Shown here piece by piece: positions 23,212-36,597 of a stretch of 64,000 nucleotides of DNA. The stretch covers positions 9,241,730 to 9,305,729 of the forward strand of contig CAIIXF020000007.1 of the NCBI GenBank assembly GCA_903813345.2. Reading direction: 5' to 3'. The notes below the pieces were generated by a model, which saw only the letters and a list, made by a program, of their open reading frames with translations, was not told where the DNA came from and made no database searches. Positions within the stretch are counted from its first letter, which is position 1. Each line of letters starts with the position of its first letter. The DNA comes from Owenia fusiformis. Taxonomy: Eukaryota > Annelida > Polychaeta > Sabellida > Oweniidae. Position numbers and translations under genes: made by a program.

Positions 23212-23898
23212 CTGCAAAACACATTTAGCAATATGCGAATTAGCCTACATTTGATATCCTGGACATTTGATTAAAATCACCTCTCTGGGAGTACTTACTG
23301 ATGGATACTGAAGCTCTAAATCCAAGTTAGTACGACATGCTTCTCCTCAGAAGAGCGGTAAAATCAATTTAATTCTTAATACATTGAGACTTGTGTTGTT
23401 AAGCTCTGTTCTCAGTGGATCACTAAAAGATATCTATGAAATCCCAATGTCTGAGTATATATCTTGTTTTTATAAAGTACGCTAATTGTAGAGTACATAG
23501 GCGATTCACTCTGATATAGTTCGAATGAAAGTCATGTATTTATAGAAATTATAATGTGTGACGACGATACTGTTTGTACTTTACTTTGATGCGTCAAAAT
23601 GATATAAACGGCTATCAATAAACGCTTCGATGGAGAATACGTTTTTTTTAATCTGCGAATCATAATTATAAAATCATAATTTATATTGACGTAAACAAAG
23701 CCAAACACAACATTAATTGCGAATTACTAAATGCTATTAACCCTTGAATGATAGCAACTAAAGATCATTATCATTATTGACCATTGTAAAAAGTATGTAT
23801 CACGTCAAATACAAATTAGACCTTAGACCCTGCAACAACATTTTCTCAGTTGAATGCCTTAACAGCACGATTGAGAACCACAATAGTGCTTCATTGTA

Positions 23899-24926
23899 CA
23901 AGGGTCGGTCAATATATTCTGATAAAAATGCTCTCCTTTTGTGATTTTTCATGTATCCCTTTCATTTTTTCAGAATGTATTTCAATGCTGAAATATTGCT
24001 ATATCTTAAATTGATTTCGAGATAAGGTTGCCATGGTAACCTTTATTTAGGGTAGGCAGGTCAGTTAAATTATAACGTATAAAATAGTTCAATTTTCCAT
24101 CATTCCTCGGTACCTATATTTTAAGCAGATCAAATGCATCTTCAGGTCATTGGCAACTAATCGTTGAACTGTTTCATACCCCATGTTGCCCCTATTTGCC
24201 CATTTCCACAGTGCCGTGGAATAGTTCTCTCTTCATAAATTGCATCTCAAATTATCTTAGTGTTATTCTCTGCCCACAAGCTCTTCTTGCAACCAGACCG
24301 TGGATGATCTTCAGCAGTGACAACACCTTCCTCAGGTTTAAAGTACGACCTATAGATTATTGGATCGGAGCAGGTATAACACCTAGCCCAAACACCCTAT
24401 GAATCCATGTATGTCTCTGATTGTGTCTTGTAACTTTTCTTGATAGTACACAAAATCTAAAGGTACTCCTGATGTATCTGTTAATGTCACAATCTGCATC
24501 GGCCGAACTAGCCTAATCTAACATTTTGTTTTTTGGTGTGTCTCATGACATGTTATGTCAATTATCCTATTCTCTCATATATTGCTATTTTGAGCTATTG
24601 TGATGTTAGTGAGCACAAATAAACATTTATACAAGAAACAATACGAAACTTTTTGAATAAAAGGTATGATTTCCGCATGCTTTAAAATAATTAGAATAAT
24701 AAAATTATGATATTTTATAGGTTATAATTTAATTGACCTGCCTACCCTTAATACACGTTACCATGGCAACCTTATATCCTCTAAATTAATTTAAGACATA
24801 GCTATAAAATTTCAGCATTGTCTGTGTAATTATACATTAATCTATATGTTCTGAAAGAATGAGAGGGCTATGTGAAAAAATCACAGAATGAGAGCATTTT
24901 TATCAGAATTTATGGATCGCCCCTTG
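23899..24926 (-). mobile_element. Mariner-like transposon remnant with about 180-bp inverted ends
   Basis: Left end TA-caagggtcggtcaatat and right end atggatcgccccttg are inverted; the pairing continues through ctgataaaaatgctctc, gaaatattgctat, ataaggttgccatggtaac and agggtaggcaggtcagtt (left) and their complements on the right (about 24730-24905). The left end is preceded by TA. The minus strand of the interior carries a decayed transposase N-terminal part (24124-24330). Total length 1028 bp; the catalytic region appears to be lost. Confidence 0.75.
24124..24330 (-). pseudogene. Mariner-like transposase helix-turn-helix remnant
   Basis: In one minus frame one reads GVVTAEDHPRSG and, after a frame change, YETVQRLVANDLKMHLIC. 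The second piece resembles the S-x-(G/E)-T-V-x-x-I-L-x-x-D-L-x-M-(R/K) recognition helix of mariner-family transposases, and PRSG resembles the R-(P/S)-G-R-P linker. Stops and at least one frameshift are present, so the copy is inactive. Family recognition is by motif memory only. Confidence 0.55.
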
Positions 24927-25014
24927 TTTATCCAAATAAACAGATGCGTATCTTATAATAAATCTATTGATACAAGTACCATTTTGCGTCGAAATTAAAC
25001 TAATATTCTGTTTA

Positions 25015-25140
25015 CACACTACCCCACCTCCATACTGTAACCTGTATGAAAAAGAAACATGCTTCAGTGAAGTTTCAAATGGCAACTTGCCTGTATCCCT
25101 TTTAAATAAATACAGGCTACAGTATGGGGGTAGGGCACTG
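25015..25140. repeat. 126-bp foldback repeat
   Basis: Left arm ctaccccacctccatactgt then aacctgtat; right arm atacaggctacagtatggggg then taggg. The arms of about 27 bp enclose some 65 bp. A miniature inverted-repeat element; target duplication not clear. Confidence 0.7.
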
Positions 25141-25980
25141 TTGTGCACAAAAACAAACACATTTGAGAGTGTACAAGCTATCGTGATGCCACATAGAATA
25201 AATTAATATAAGCAGTTAAATAGAAATACGGGACCCTAAGATTTTGATTGACAGCAAGGCTAATTAATTTTTAGCTTTCTATATTTAGAAGCATGTAATT
25301 GATTAATCATGTCAATGGTTGTATCTACAAGCTGAACATTATCAATTATATATGCTGGCGAATGGTCTCATCAAATTACTTACTACCCGCAGTACACTGT
25401 TGCTCATATTTATGGATTATAAGGAATTTCAAAGAAATCAGAATACAGTTGTTTGTCCAAAAGTAGGCAAAGATATCTTTCTAGAATTCCAAGTTAAGAT
25501 AATTATTCATTTCAGAAAACCTGGTCTTTTTGGCATTTAACAAATATGGATTATGACGGGTTTAATTCCTCGGAAATGCATGTCCAGCTGTACGTGTACT
25601 AAAAATTGAAAAAACTAAATTTGGAAAGTTTCCATTGAGAAACTGAAACATATCCCATACGTATGAGCAACGGTGTATAAATCACGAATACATCGTAGCT
25701 TAGATTGTTACGCGGTAAACACGATACAAAAATATGTCATATTCCGCAACGAATATGGCATATTCACTTGCGGTGTATGACAGATTCACCTGCGGTGTAT
25801 GGCATACAAACTAACCAATGAGAACGTGATACGGAAGTACGCAATTGTCAATTGCATCGATTGAACGAAATAGTAAAACGTTATTAGACTCCAGATTTCA
25901 TCTGGAGTCTATTGCTTTTGCCAGTTTTCTTATTAGACTCCAGATTGAAAATCTGGAGTCTATTGTTTTTGCCAGTATTC

Positions 25981-25985
<5 letters not shown>

Positions 25986-26015
<30 letters not shown>
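25986..26015 (+). repeat. ATT trinucleotide microsatellite
   Basis: About ten ATT units lie just inside the left end of the second Helentron-like copy. The same ATT-rich site is where copies of this family seem to insert. Confidence 0.95.
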
Positions 26016-26016
<1 letters not shown>

Positions 26017-27112
26017 TTTGGGAGTTTTTTCAATAACTATTAGGTATCCAGTAAGGACCATAATACAGTTCATTTAGGTTCAGTATCTAGTTGGTGGGAA
26101 ATTGGGTCAAATTTTTATCTAGGTCAAAGGTCAAGAACTAGGTCAAATCCAGTACTTTGTCACTTTTTTCGATTTTCTCGGTTGTCCTTCAATATTTTCG
26201 ATCCGGGTTTTTTTCATTGTGTTCCTTATAAAAAAGTAGGAAACCTAGGGTCGATTTAGTTTTTTGATATCTCAAACTGATTTCGAGATATCAGTGTCCG
26301 AAAACGAGGTCCAAAAAAAAGTTCTCCGAATCTAATGTCCAGATATTAGTCTTATAGAAAATTTTCTCAGGATTCCGAATCTGAAAACGAAATTTAGATC
26401 AGACTTCCGGTTCTGAAGTTATGGCGTTTTGAAAGCTCAAAAATCGCTAAATTTTGAGCCCATGTTAAGTCAATGGGAAAAGAGATTTTTTTGAAGTGAA
26501 AAATACGAAATATAGACTAAGTTCAGCTCAATATAATGAAAGCTTTTAAAAGAATGGGACCTCAAAAGCCATCTAGCTTTAAAATTTGGACACCAAAATG
26601 CCTAGGTCAAAATCTAGGTCAAATTCAAAGTTTTTTCTTATTTTTGCGATTCTGACACTACACTTTAATTACATTCTTCGAAATTGTGTATACATGTAGC
26701 AAAGAGTGTGCTAATAGCGTTAGCCTTTTGCCGTCAGAAAGAATTTTGACCCACTTTTGAGATATGGTGTCCGAAAAGTAGGTCAAAATAAAAAGTTCTC
26801 CAAATTTAACGTTTGAGTTATGAATTAAGAATAGAATTTTCTCAGAAATCCGAATCTGCAAACCAAATTTCGTTCCAACTTCCGGTTCCGAAGTTATGGC
26901 GTGTCCAAAAAGTAGGTCAAAATAAAAATTCGCCAAATTTAATGTATGAGTTATGAATTAGGGGTAGAATTTTGTCAGGAATCCGAATCTTTAAATCAAA
27001 TTTAGATCCGACTTCCGATTCGGAAGTTATGGCGTTTTGAAATTTCGGAAAATCGATCTGATGGTATCCTGATAGAAAGTCAAGAGTAGAGAAGAAAATA
27101 TTGAAAAATTCA

Positions 27113-27300
27113 TCCATCCTTCCTATCTGATCCTATCTTATCCTATCCTATCTTTCCTTCGTATCCTTTCCTTCCTATCCTTCCTATCCTCTCCTATCAT
27201 ATCCTTTCTTCCTATTCTGTTCTATCCTATCCTTCTTTCTTATTCTATCCTATCGTTCCTTCCCATTCTATCCTATCCTACCTTCCTGTTTTATCCATCC
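27113..27300 (+). repeat. Imperfect TATCC pentanucleotide microsatellite
   Basis: Words tatcc, ttcc and tatct recur for about 190 bp (catccttcctatctgatcct and so on). The tract lies inside the first complete Helentron-like copy, just before its terminal gactcagcttattctggat repeats. Tandem simple repeats near the right end are common in HINE elements. Confidence 0.9.
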
Positions 27301-28340
27301 ATCTTATTCTGGATGACTCAGCTTATTCTGGATGACTCGGCTTATTTTAGATGACTGGGCTTAAAAAAGTCTGGATCTGGAGTCTGAAATTGAACTTCGT
27401 TCAATTTCCCAAGTCTAGTTATTATTATTAGACTCCAGATTGAAAATCTGGAGTCTATTGCTTTTGCCAGTTTTCTTATTATTCTTTCTTTCCGCGTTTT
27501 CTCAGCAACTAGAGGGACTTTCTGAAATCTGCTTACATAGTTAAAAAGGTAATGAGACCTAGTTTCCCGGAAATTAGGTCAAATTTTTATCTAGGTCAAA
27601 GGTCAAAATCTAGGTCAAATTATCATTTTGTGAATTATCTTTGTCATTTTTCAATATTTTTTCAAAATTTTTTTTTTAACGTGTAGCCAAGAAAAAGACG
27701 ATTCGACAATGAGTTATCAGTTTTTTGATTACTTCTACCGAATTTGAGATATTGCGTCCGGAAAGTAGGTCAAACGAAAAAGTTCTCCAAATTCAACGTA
27801 TGAGTCATGAAATAAGTGTAAAATTTCCTCAGGAATCCAAATCTGCAAACCAAAATTTGATCCGACTTCCGGTTCGGAAGCTATAGCGTTTTGAAATCGC
27901 TAAATTTGGTGCCCATGTTAAGCCAATGGGAAAAAAGACTTTTTCGAAGTGTAAAATACAAGATATAGACTGAGCACAGCTTAACATAATGAATGCCTAT
28001 AAAAGAAGGGGACCTCAAAAGCTACCTAGCTTCAAAATTTGGACACCAAAATGCCTAGGTCAAAATCTAGGTCAAATTCATAGTTTTTCCTTATTTTTAC
28101 GATTCTGACACTACACTTTAATAATTTGCTTCAAAATTTTGTATACAGGTAGCAAAGAGTGTACTAATAGTGTTAGCCTTTTGCCGTCAGAAAGTATTTT
28201 GACCCACTTTTGAGATATGGTGTCCGAAAAGTAGGTCAAAATAAAAATTTCTCATAATTTAACATATGAGCTATAAGTTAAGGGTAGAATTTTCTCAGGA
28301 ATCCGAATCTGCAAACCAAATTTCAATCCGACTTTTCGTT

Positions 28341-28692
28341 GGGAAGTTATGGCGTTTTGAAAGCTCAAAAATCGCTAATTTTGGTGCCCCATGTTATGTC
28401 AATGAGAAAAAAGATTTTTTTGAAGTGTAAAATACCAGATAAGGACTGAGTACAGCTTAAGATTCTGAAAGTCTATAAAAGAAGGGGACCTGGAAGGCTA
28501 TCTAGCTTTAAAATTTGGGAAGTTATGGCGTTTTGAAAGCTCAAAAATCGCTAATTTTGGTGCCCCATGTTATGTCAATGAGAAAAAAGATTTTTTTGAA
28601 GTGTAAAATACCAGATAAGGACTGAGTACAGCTTAAGATTCTGAAAGTCTATAAAAGAAGGGGACCTGGAAGGCTATCTAGCTTTAAAATTT
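28341..28692 (+). repeat. Perfect 176-bp tandem duplication
   Basis: The segment beginning gggaagttatggcgttttga at 28341 is repeated from 28517 with no difference that I can see, although other copies of the same sequence in this array differ at many positions. It is therefore a recent duplication or an assembly artefact. Confidence 0.9.
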
Positions 28693-31600
28693 GGACACCA
28701 AAATCCCTAGGTCAAAATCTAGGTCAAATACATAGTTTTTCCTTATTTTTGCGATTCTGGCACTACACTTTTAGGATTTGCTTAAAAATGTTGTATACAG
28801 GTAGCAAAGAGTGGGCTAATAGTGTTAGCCTCTTGCCGTCAGAGAGTATTTTGACCCACTTTTGAGATATGGTGTCCGAAAAGTAGGTCAAAATAAAAAA
28901 TTCTCCAAATTTTACATATAAGTTATGAATTAAGGGTAGAATTTTCTCAGGAGTCCGAATCTTTAAACCAAATTTCAATCTAACTTCTGGTTAGATAGTT
29001 ATAGCGGTTTGAAGTCTCGAAAAGTCGATATGATGATATCCCCATGTTAAGCCAATGGAGTCGAAGATAAAAAATTGAGAGTTGTCTAAATGTCTAAATT
29101 CTAGCTGACTCGATCAGCTTATTCTGGATGACTCAGCTTACAAGTATTCTGGATGACTCAGCTTAAAAAAAAGTATTAAATCTGGAGTCTTAAATTGAAC
29201 TTGTTCAATTTACATGTCTAGTTATTATTATTTTTCTTTCTTTGCCAGTTTTCTCAGCTACTAGAAGGACTTACTAAAATCTGCTAACATAGTCAGCTGG
29301 GTAATGAGACCTAGTTTCTGGGAAATTAGGTCAAATGTTTATCTAGGTCAAAGGTCAAGAACTAGGTCAAATCGTGTGTTTTCACTATTTTACAAGTTTT
29401 CTCAGTCGTCCTTCGGTATTTTGGCTCCGGGTTTTTTTCATCATGTTCCTTAGAAAAAAAGCTAATTCCGTAAGGCAAATCGTTTTTTGATTACTCCTAC
29501 CGATTTTGAGATATGGCGTCCGAAAAGTAGGTCAGAACATAAAAAGTTCTCCAAAGTCAACGTGTGAGTTATCAAATAAGTGTAGAATTATCTCAGGAAT
29601 CCGAATCTGCAAACAAAAATCTGATCCGACATCCGGTTCGGAAGTTATAGCCTTTTGAAATCTCAAAAATCGCTAAATTTGGTGCCTATGTTAAGTCAAT
29701 GGGAAGAAAGACTTTTTCGAAGTGTAAAATACAAGATGTAGACTGAGTACAGCTTAACATAATGAATGCTTATAAAACAAGGGGACCTCAAAAGCTACAT
29801 AGCTTCAAAATTTGGACACCAAAATGCCTAGGTCAAAATCTAGGTCAAATTCATAGTTTTTCCTTATTTTTGCGATTCTGGCACTACACTTTTAGGATTT
29901 GCTTCAAAATTTTGTATACAGGTAGCAAAGAGTGTGCTAATAGTGTTAGCCTTTTGCCGTCAAAAAGTATTTTGACCCACTTTTGAGATATGGTGTCCGT
30001 AAAGTAGGTCAAAATAAAAATTTCTCATAATTTAACTTATGAGTTATGAATTAAGGGTAGAATTTTCTCAGGAATCCGAATCTGCAAACCAAATTTCAAT
30101 CCGACTTTTCGTTGGGAAGTTATGGCGTTTTGAAAGCTCAAAAATCGCTAATTTTGGTGCCCCATGTTATGTCAATGAGAAAAAAGATTTTTTTGAAGTG
30201 TAAAATACCAGATAAAGACTGAGTACAGCTTAAGATTCTGAAAGTCTATAAAAGAAGGGGACCTCGAAGGCTATCTAGCTTTAAAATTTGGACACCAAAA
30301 TCCCTAGGTCAAAATCTAGGTCAAATACATAGTTTTTCCTTATTTTTGCGATTCTGGCACTACACCTTTAGGATTTGCTTCAAAATTTTGTATACAGGTA
30401 GCAAAGAGTGGGCTTATAGTGTTAGCCTTTTGCCGTCAGAGAGTATTTTGACCCACTTTTGAGATATGGTGTCCGAAAAGTAGGTCAAAATAAAAAATTC
30501 TCCAAATTTTACATATGAGTTATGAATTAAGAGTAGAATTTTCTCAGGAATCCGAATCTGCAAACCAAATTTCGATCCGACTTCCGGTTCCAAAGTTATG
30601 GCGTGTCCGAACAGTAGGTCAAAATAAAAAATCGCCAAATTTAATGTATGAGTTATGAATAAGGGGTAGAATTTTGTCAGGAATCCGAATCTTTAAATCA
30701 AATTTCGATCCGACTTCCGGTTTGAAAGTTATGGCGTTTTGAAATTTCGAGAAAAATCGATCTGATGTTATCCTGTTATCCTGAAGTCAAGGAAAAAAGA
30801 TTTTTTTGAAGTGTAAAATACGAGATATAGATTGAGTACAGCTTAAGATAATGAATTCCTATAAAAGAAAGGGACCTCAAAAGCTACCTAGTTTCAATAT
30901 TTGGACACCAAAATGCCTAGGTCAAAATCTAGGTCAAATTCATAGTTTTTCCTTATTTTTGCGATTCTGGCACTACACTTTTAGGATTTGCTTCAAAATT
31001 TTGTATACAGGTAGCAAAGAGTGTGCTAATAGTGTTAGCCTTTTGCCGTCAGAGAGTATTTTGACCCACTTTTGAGATATGGTGTCCCAAAAGTAGGTCA
31101 AAATAAAAGTTCTCCGAATTTAGCATATGAGTTATGAAATAAGGATAGAATTTTCTGAGGAATCTGAATCTGCAAACCAAATTTCGATCCGACTTTCTGT
31201 TTGAAAGTTATAGCGTTTTGAAAGCTCAAAAATTGCTAAATTTGGTGCCCCATGTTATGTCAATAGGGAAAAAGATTTTTTTGAAGTCTAAAAGACCAAA
31301 TATAGACTGAGTACAGCTTAACATTCTGAAAGCCTTTAAAAGAAGGGGACTTCGAAGGCTATCTAGCTTTAAAATTTGGACACCAAAATGCCAAGGTCAA
31401 AATCTAGGGCAAATTCATAATTTTCCTTATTTTTGCGATTCTGACATTACACTTTAATGATTTGCTTCGAAATTTTGTATACAGGTAGCAAAGAGTGTGC
31501 TTATAGTGATAGCCTTTTGCCGTCAGAAAGTATTTTGACCCACTTTTGAGATATGGTGTCCAAAAAGTAGGTCAAAATAAAAAAATCTCCAAATTTAATG

Positions 31601-33079
31601 TATGAGTTATGAATTAAGGGTAGAATTTTCTCAGGAGTCCGAATCTTTAAACCAAAATACAATCTAACTTCTGGTTAGATAGTTATAGCGGTTTGAAGTC
31701 TCGAAAAGTCGATATGATGATATCCCCATGTTAAGCCAATGGAGTCGAAGATAAAAAATGGAGAGTTGTCTAAATGTCTAAATTCTAGCTGACTCGATCA
31801 GCTTATTCTGGATGACTCAGCTTACAAGTATTCTGGATGACTCAGCTTAAAAAAAGAATTAAATCTGGAGTCTTAAATTGAACTTGTTCAATTTACATGT
31901 CTAGTTAATTATTGTTATGGTTACTGAATCAACAGTACCACCCTATGCAGACCGAGTCTGTGGGAAATATTGGGTGCGGCGCAAATGAGCGGAGGGTGCG
32001 GAGCTAACGGTCATTTTTGAATTTAAAATAGGGATATTTCTGAAACTAAGCCGTTTTGGGACTTCAAATATACCAAGATATGTGTATTTGACACCAAATA
32101 TCAATAAAATTGTGCAAATAGTAGTGCAATTCATTTTATAGCGACGCATTATGCCTTAAACATTTCCCAGACCTATATATTTTGAGACTATCCTTTAAAT
32201 ACTGCGTCCCCAGCATTCATAAAAAATGGTGTTCAAGATACACTACCCATGCAAATTATTTTTGCATCTTGGAAGCCAGGCAGTATATGTGTGATTTTAT
32301 GAAAATTCGGAAATGTTCTTCAGATATGAGCCCCCTCTAAATATTGGATGCGGAGGTACGTTTATGGAGCTCCTCCGCACCAATCAAATCAAGGCTTTCT
32401 GTATTACGTTTTCACCTGCGGTATATGTCATATTCACCCGTATCACAAATACTTCACAACCGTCATTCAGATTATACTCATCACATCTTTCTCTCTTCAA
32501 CTTGAAAGAAGCTAATAGAAGGCCAGGATTTCTCACGATGCATAACTACTAATAGACAGTTATTGAGACTCAGATCATATTGCACAAAGGCAACATTTGA
32601 TCTGAACATCTGTAGGAATTAACTTGACGTTAGTGAAAACAGCGAGTGTATCAAAAATACATTCTTCTCCGGATCCCGCATCATCTTATCTCATTTTCTT
32701 GTTTCTTACGTCGTAAACATTGTAAGGTACTTTGCAGCATTATATGATAACTATTTTCTTAAACCCATTTGACAAGATTATCCAATTCAAACCATTTACT
32801 GGCCCGCAAAATAATACACCTACACCTTGTCAAGTAGTCAACATGAACAGCATTGGTGAACGCAATTACCTTGTTTTACAAGTTCTGTTTGAGCTATTTG
32901 TTCTGATCGAATCGAGTTATTCATGTTTTATCAAAACATAAAACTAATTTTTCAGTGTTAACGCGTTAACCAAGAATTCAAATACTTTAATTGTAATAAT
33001 CATCAATGAAAATACCATCAACTTGGTTGGAAATGTTTATTCGTACATCCGTACATAACTGTATTCGCATAATGTATAT

Positions 33080-33125
33080 GTATAACTTATGAAGCGTTTG
33101 ATTGCATCATCATTTATTGCGCAGT
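33080..33125 (+). repeat. Short dispersed repeat core (copy of 32-80)
   Basis: Shares gtataacttatgaagcgttt and tcatcattta with the left edge of the window, in the same orientation. Confidence 0.4.
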
Positions 33126-34821
33126 TCTTTTTCTCCATAAATGTGATATTTTTTATGAATCGTCGTCTTTACGTAATACGTATAGAGCTGGGCAATAGAA
33201 GTTAGACGTTATACGTAAATTACAAACACGCTATGTGTGAATTGCAAAATCTCTACTGACAACAAGTAGCCGATGACAACCTTCCAAAAGTCCACACGAC
33301 CTTGGGATTCTGAGTATTACGATATGATTTCATAATCCAGTTCTTTACAATAAGTGTGATATTTCAAGAATATCAAAAACCCGAAACCTTAATAAAATCG
33401 ATATAGCGCATGAAACCCACTTGTTTTGATTCTAAATATGATGAGTTTCTCGAGGTTGTTTTGACATAAAACACGACATATCCTTTCAGAATATATTGCC
33501 CTGCATAATGGGTAATTTCATAACAAAAAATAACAATTACATGCTCCGATACGATCCCGGAATTGAGAAAATGGAAATAAATCTTTGTATTTAGATGATA
33601 AAAAACGAGTTGGGCAGTCCAATGTACTTTCCATGCCTCTTTAAAACTCGAAATGTCTATGAAAATGCCAATGAAATCAGAAGACCTTCCAACGTATTCT
33701 CTAAATCTGTTAAAATCATATATCCGAAAATACCACTTATTAAAAAAATACAAGAGAATACCAGATCTTTATTATTTGTAGAAGTAAAGGGCTCGTGGTA
33801 GGCAGTCAAGCAAAGAAGTGTTCAGAAAAATGTATTGTAAATGAAAAATTGTCCGAAAAGTCCAATTATTTATTATATACCTTATATAATAACCTTATAT
33901 ATCATTCTTTCCTTTTGTTCGATTCATTAGATTGCGCATGGTAAAGCAGAATGGCAAACATCTCGTGGTTTTTGGTAATTTTGGATTAAGGAAGTCATTT
34001 GATACTGTTATTACATCGTGTATTTTATCATTGATTGGATATTGAGATTTGATTCCTTCAAACAAATTATGATTTTGGTGTTTGATTGTGCCTCTTATAT
34101 ACTTCATTAATTCTACAATTTTTTCAACAATGTTTTCACACTCTGACATCCGTTGCAGGCCTAGATGATGCAGATCATTATATCTATTTTCAACAATATG
34201 AGGACGAAGGTAGTTGTTAGTAGTACTGTGTGCAAATGTGTGAAACTAATCAATAGGTTGGCAATTTATCACATACATGTACAAATACTGAACTACCATA
34301 CAATGAAATACTTGCTTCAGCTAATTTGTCAACTTTTTTTTAGTTCATCAATTATAACCAACGATACAATATACCGACATGAAATGGATAAAAAAAAGTT
34401 AAATATACATCTAAAACGTTGAATAGGAATAGTTTCAAGCAGAACTGTCGCTAAGATATATCTAGTATATATATCAGTAAATAACATTGTTTGAATCTGA
34501 TTTGTATTATTGTATTTTCAGACTTATAAATAGCGCAGATGATACATTACTTTGCGAATTGTTTGAAATAGCGAGCTATCAAATTGAGTGCTTTATCTAG
34601 CGACTCAGTTTATCCATTATTTGTTCGATGATACGATGAACTCTTTTTAGTCAAGTCTGAACTTTCAAGGCTTTTAGATTTCAAGTTAAATATTGTTTTG
34701 CTTTCTAATAGACCTTTAGAAAAACGCCTACTACGTACCTTTTGCCATGTGCCATTTGGCAACCCTAACATGGACTCTAATGGATCGTAAGTGGCCTAGT
34801 GCAGTATTTGAACGTGGTTAA

Positions 34822-35360
34822 CACTAGTCAGTATCAAGCGAAAGTTACGACCGTCACCTTCACATTTAAGATGGCGGACGAGAAGTGTCGATTTCGATTT
34901 TTTTAGTTTTCATTCAATTAAACTACTTTATATTTGACGTAATGCTTTGATATTTGAACTGAACCAGGCATTTATGACATGGAAACTTTGGAGTATAATC
35001 AATATTGTTTATATATTATGCGTAGGCGCCACAATTCAACGATATCTTCCAGCGCTTAAGGGAAGATTACTGGGATTTTGGTTTCATGACTCTTACCGGA
35101 TGACACATTTCCAGTTACCTTCTCTGAAGCGGTGGAAGATATCGTTGAACTGTGGCGCTCAAGCACGATACGGATCAAATTATCATACTACGGAGTTTCC
35201 ATGTCATATAAGTCGGATTTAGTTCAAATCTCAAAGCATAACGTCAACTATTAAGTAGTTTAATTCGATGAAAACCAAAAGATTTTGGCTTCGACACTTC
35301 CCATCCGCCATATTAAATTTGAAGGTGACGGCCGTAACTTTCGCTTGATACTGACCGGTG
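34822..35360. mobile_element. 539-bp foldback element with about 250-bp arms
   Basis: Left end cactagtcagtatcaagcga and right end tcgcttgatactgaccggtg are inverted complements. Pairing continues through agttacg(a/g)ccgtcaccttc, ggcgga, aagtgtcg and ttttcat, and then gcgccacaattcaacgatat (35028) against atatcgttgaactgtggcgc (35136). The loop is only about 30 bp near 35090. No transposase is encoded; the ORFs at 34947 and on the opposite strand are by-products of the palindrome. Confidence 0.85.
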
Positions 35361-36165
35361 GTAAAAGCGCGGCGATAATGGCATTGTTATTGGCCGTATA
35401 CATTTTAGACCTAACGGCCGTCGAAGCAAATCGTAAGTATCCGAGATGGATTTATATAACATGACCCACTTAAACGTGTCTCTATGAATCGACGCAAAGC
35501 AAACCCCTCGGACATCTTGTAATGGATTTGAAATGTAAGAAATGTGCATCTTACCTTTTTGAATGTGTATTGTTGAACATATCTTGAGACGGAACCACAA
35601 AGTAAAAAAAACATTACTCGAAAAGAACATTTCACGTGTTAGCCCTAGAGAGCAATGATTTATAGGGCAACAAAGCGTCGTAAAACATTTAATTCCGTAA
35701 TGATTATTTCTCATCTGCACACAGGAAATCTTGATTTACAATAACTAATAATAGCCTTCTTCTGCCAAAGAGCAAATAGTTCACGATAAACAACTTATTA
35801 CTAAGATATATCAGCATTGAGCTGAACAAAGTTATATATTTAATTTAAATTCATTTTTGAGAAAATTCATAGTATCTCGCAAATATAGAATGTACAAACT
35901 AATTTTTTAAATTAAGGAGATGTGAATGGATATGCTCACATTTCAAACATAAAAATAGCTTTTAAGTGATAAATTAAGTGATAGGTCATTGGCCTTTAAT
36001 GATGAGACTTCTATAGTGTAACCCTGTATCCTGAAATACATGTACCGATGCCAAATACTATGTCAGTATCATTTCTCTGTCAATCAGTTTATGATATAGA
36101 AAAAACACATGTTACAAGCGGAGATAACAAGTCTAATCTCTCAGATAGTGCTTCATTGTCATAAT

Positions 36166-36597
36166 AACCCAGATGCGAGTAGAAATAATCTTGATTTACG
36201 TCATTAAAAATTCAAAATTCAGTCAAAGTAATATCATATTTGAAATCTACATGTAAAATTACATCTAGAAATGTGGTTTTAAAAAGTGTTTATCAACTTT
36301 GAAAAATTAATTTTCTTTGAAAATGTGACTTCTAGCTCGGGGAGATTCCCCATAGACCCCATGCTATAAAATCACAAAAAATGAAATATCTTTTCTTTTA
36401 GTGGACAGATAATATTTTGCTTTACTGGACATATTTTCATTAGTATAAGTAGTAGACGCATAAGGGTTATATGAATTGAGCCACTTAAATTGATAATATT
36501 CAAGTTTAAGGGAACTTTCTTATATACCTGCCATGTTAATTGACCCGAATCAGCCACCTGGTGGTGAAACTGGTAACTACCTACTCGCATTTGGGTA
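36166..36597 (-). mobile_element. Non-autonomous DNA element (MITE), copy 2
   Basis: Reverse-orientation relative of 624-1041. Ends are taacccagatgcgagtag and ctactcgcatttgggta, giving an 18-bp inverted terminus in this copy. Shared interior blocks include cccatagaccccatg, tggacagataata, tggacatattttcatta and ccacctggtggtgaaac. No open frame. Confidence 0.75.

Larger units (their letters stand above)
25885..31904 (+). mobile_element. Composite array of Helentron/HINE-like elements
   Basis: The family has a left terminal hairpin tagactccagatt-gaaa-aatctggagtcta followed by ttgcttttgccag. Near its right end it has the inverted partner aaatctggagtct, then a short hairpin (27387-27407, 29192-29211, 31875-31894), and after 7-10 bases a CTAG terminus next to TTATTA. 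Asymmetric inverted termini plus a right-end stem-loop before CTAG and an AT-rich target fit Helitron2/Helentron-derived HINEs. Left ends are at 25885, 25934 and 27429; right ends at 27418, 29221 and 31904. The interior holds about 475-bp repeats around ggacaccaaaatgcctaggt (26588, 28042, 28692, 29814, 30290, 30903, 31378). No protein is encoded. Confidence 0.6.

Noticed and set aside
32462-32525. Similarity to 48340-48425 (atcacatctttt, tcttcaac, agaaagaagctaa, agaagg words)
   Set aside because: The shared part is only about 60 bp and imperfect; it may be an old repeat but the borders are not definable.
33895-34149. 84-codon minus ORF resembling a LINE C-terminus (ENIVEKIVELMKYI)
   Set aside because: It lacks the Cys/His motif and any neighbouring LINE tail, so the similarity is too weak.
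35313-35720. 135-codon minus ORF
   Set aside because: It begins beyond and runs into the foldback element at 34822-35360 and shows no family motif.
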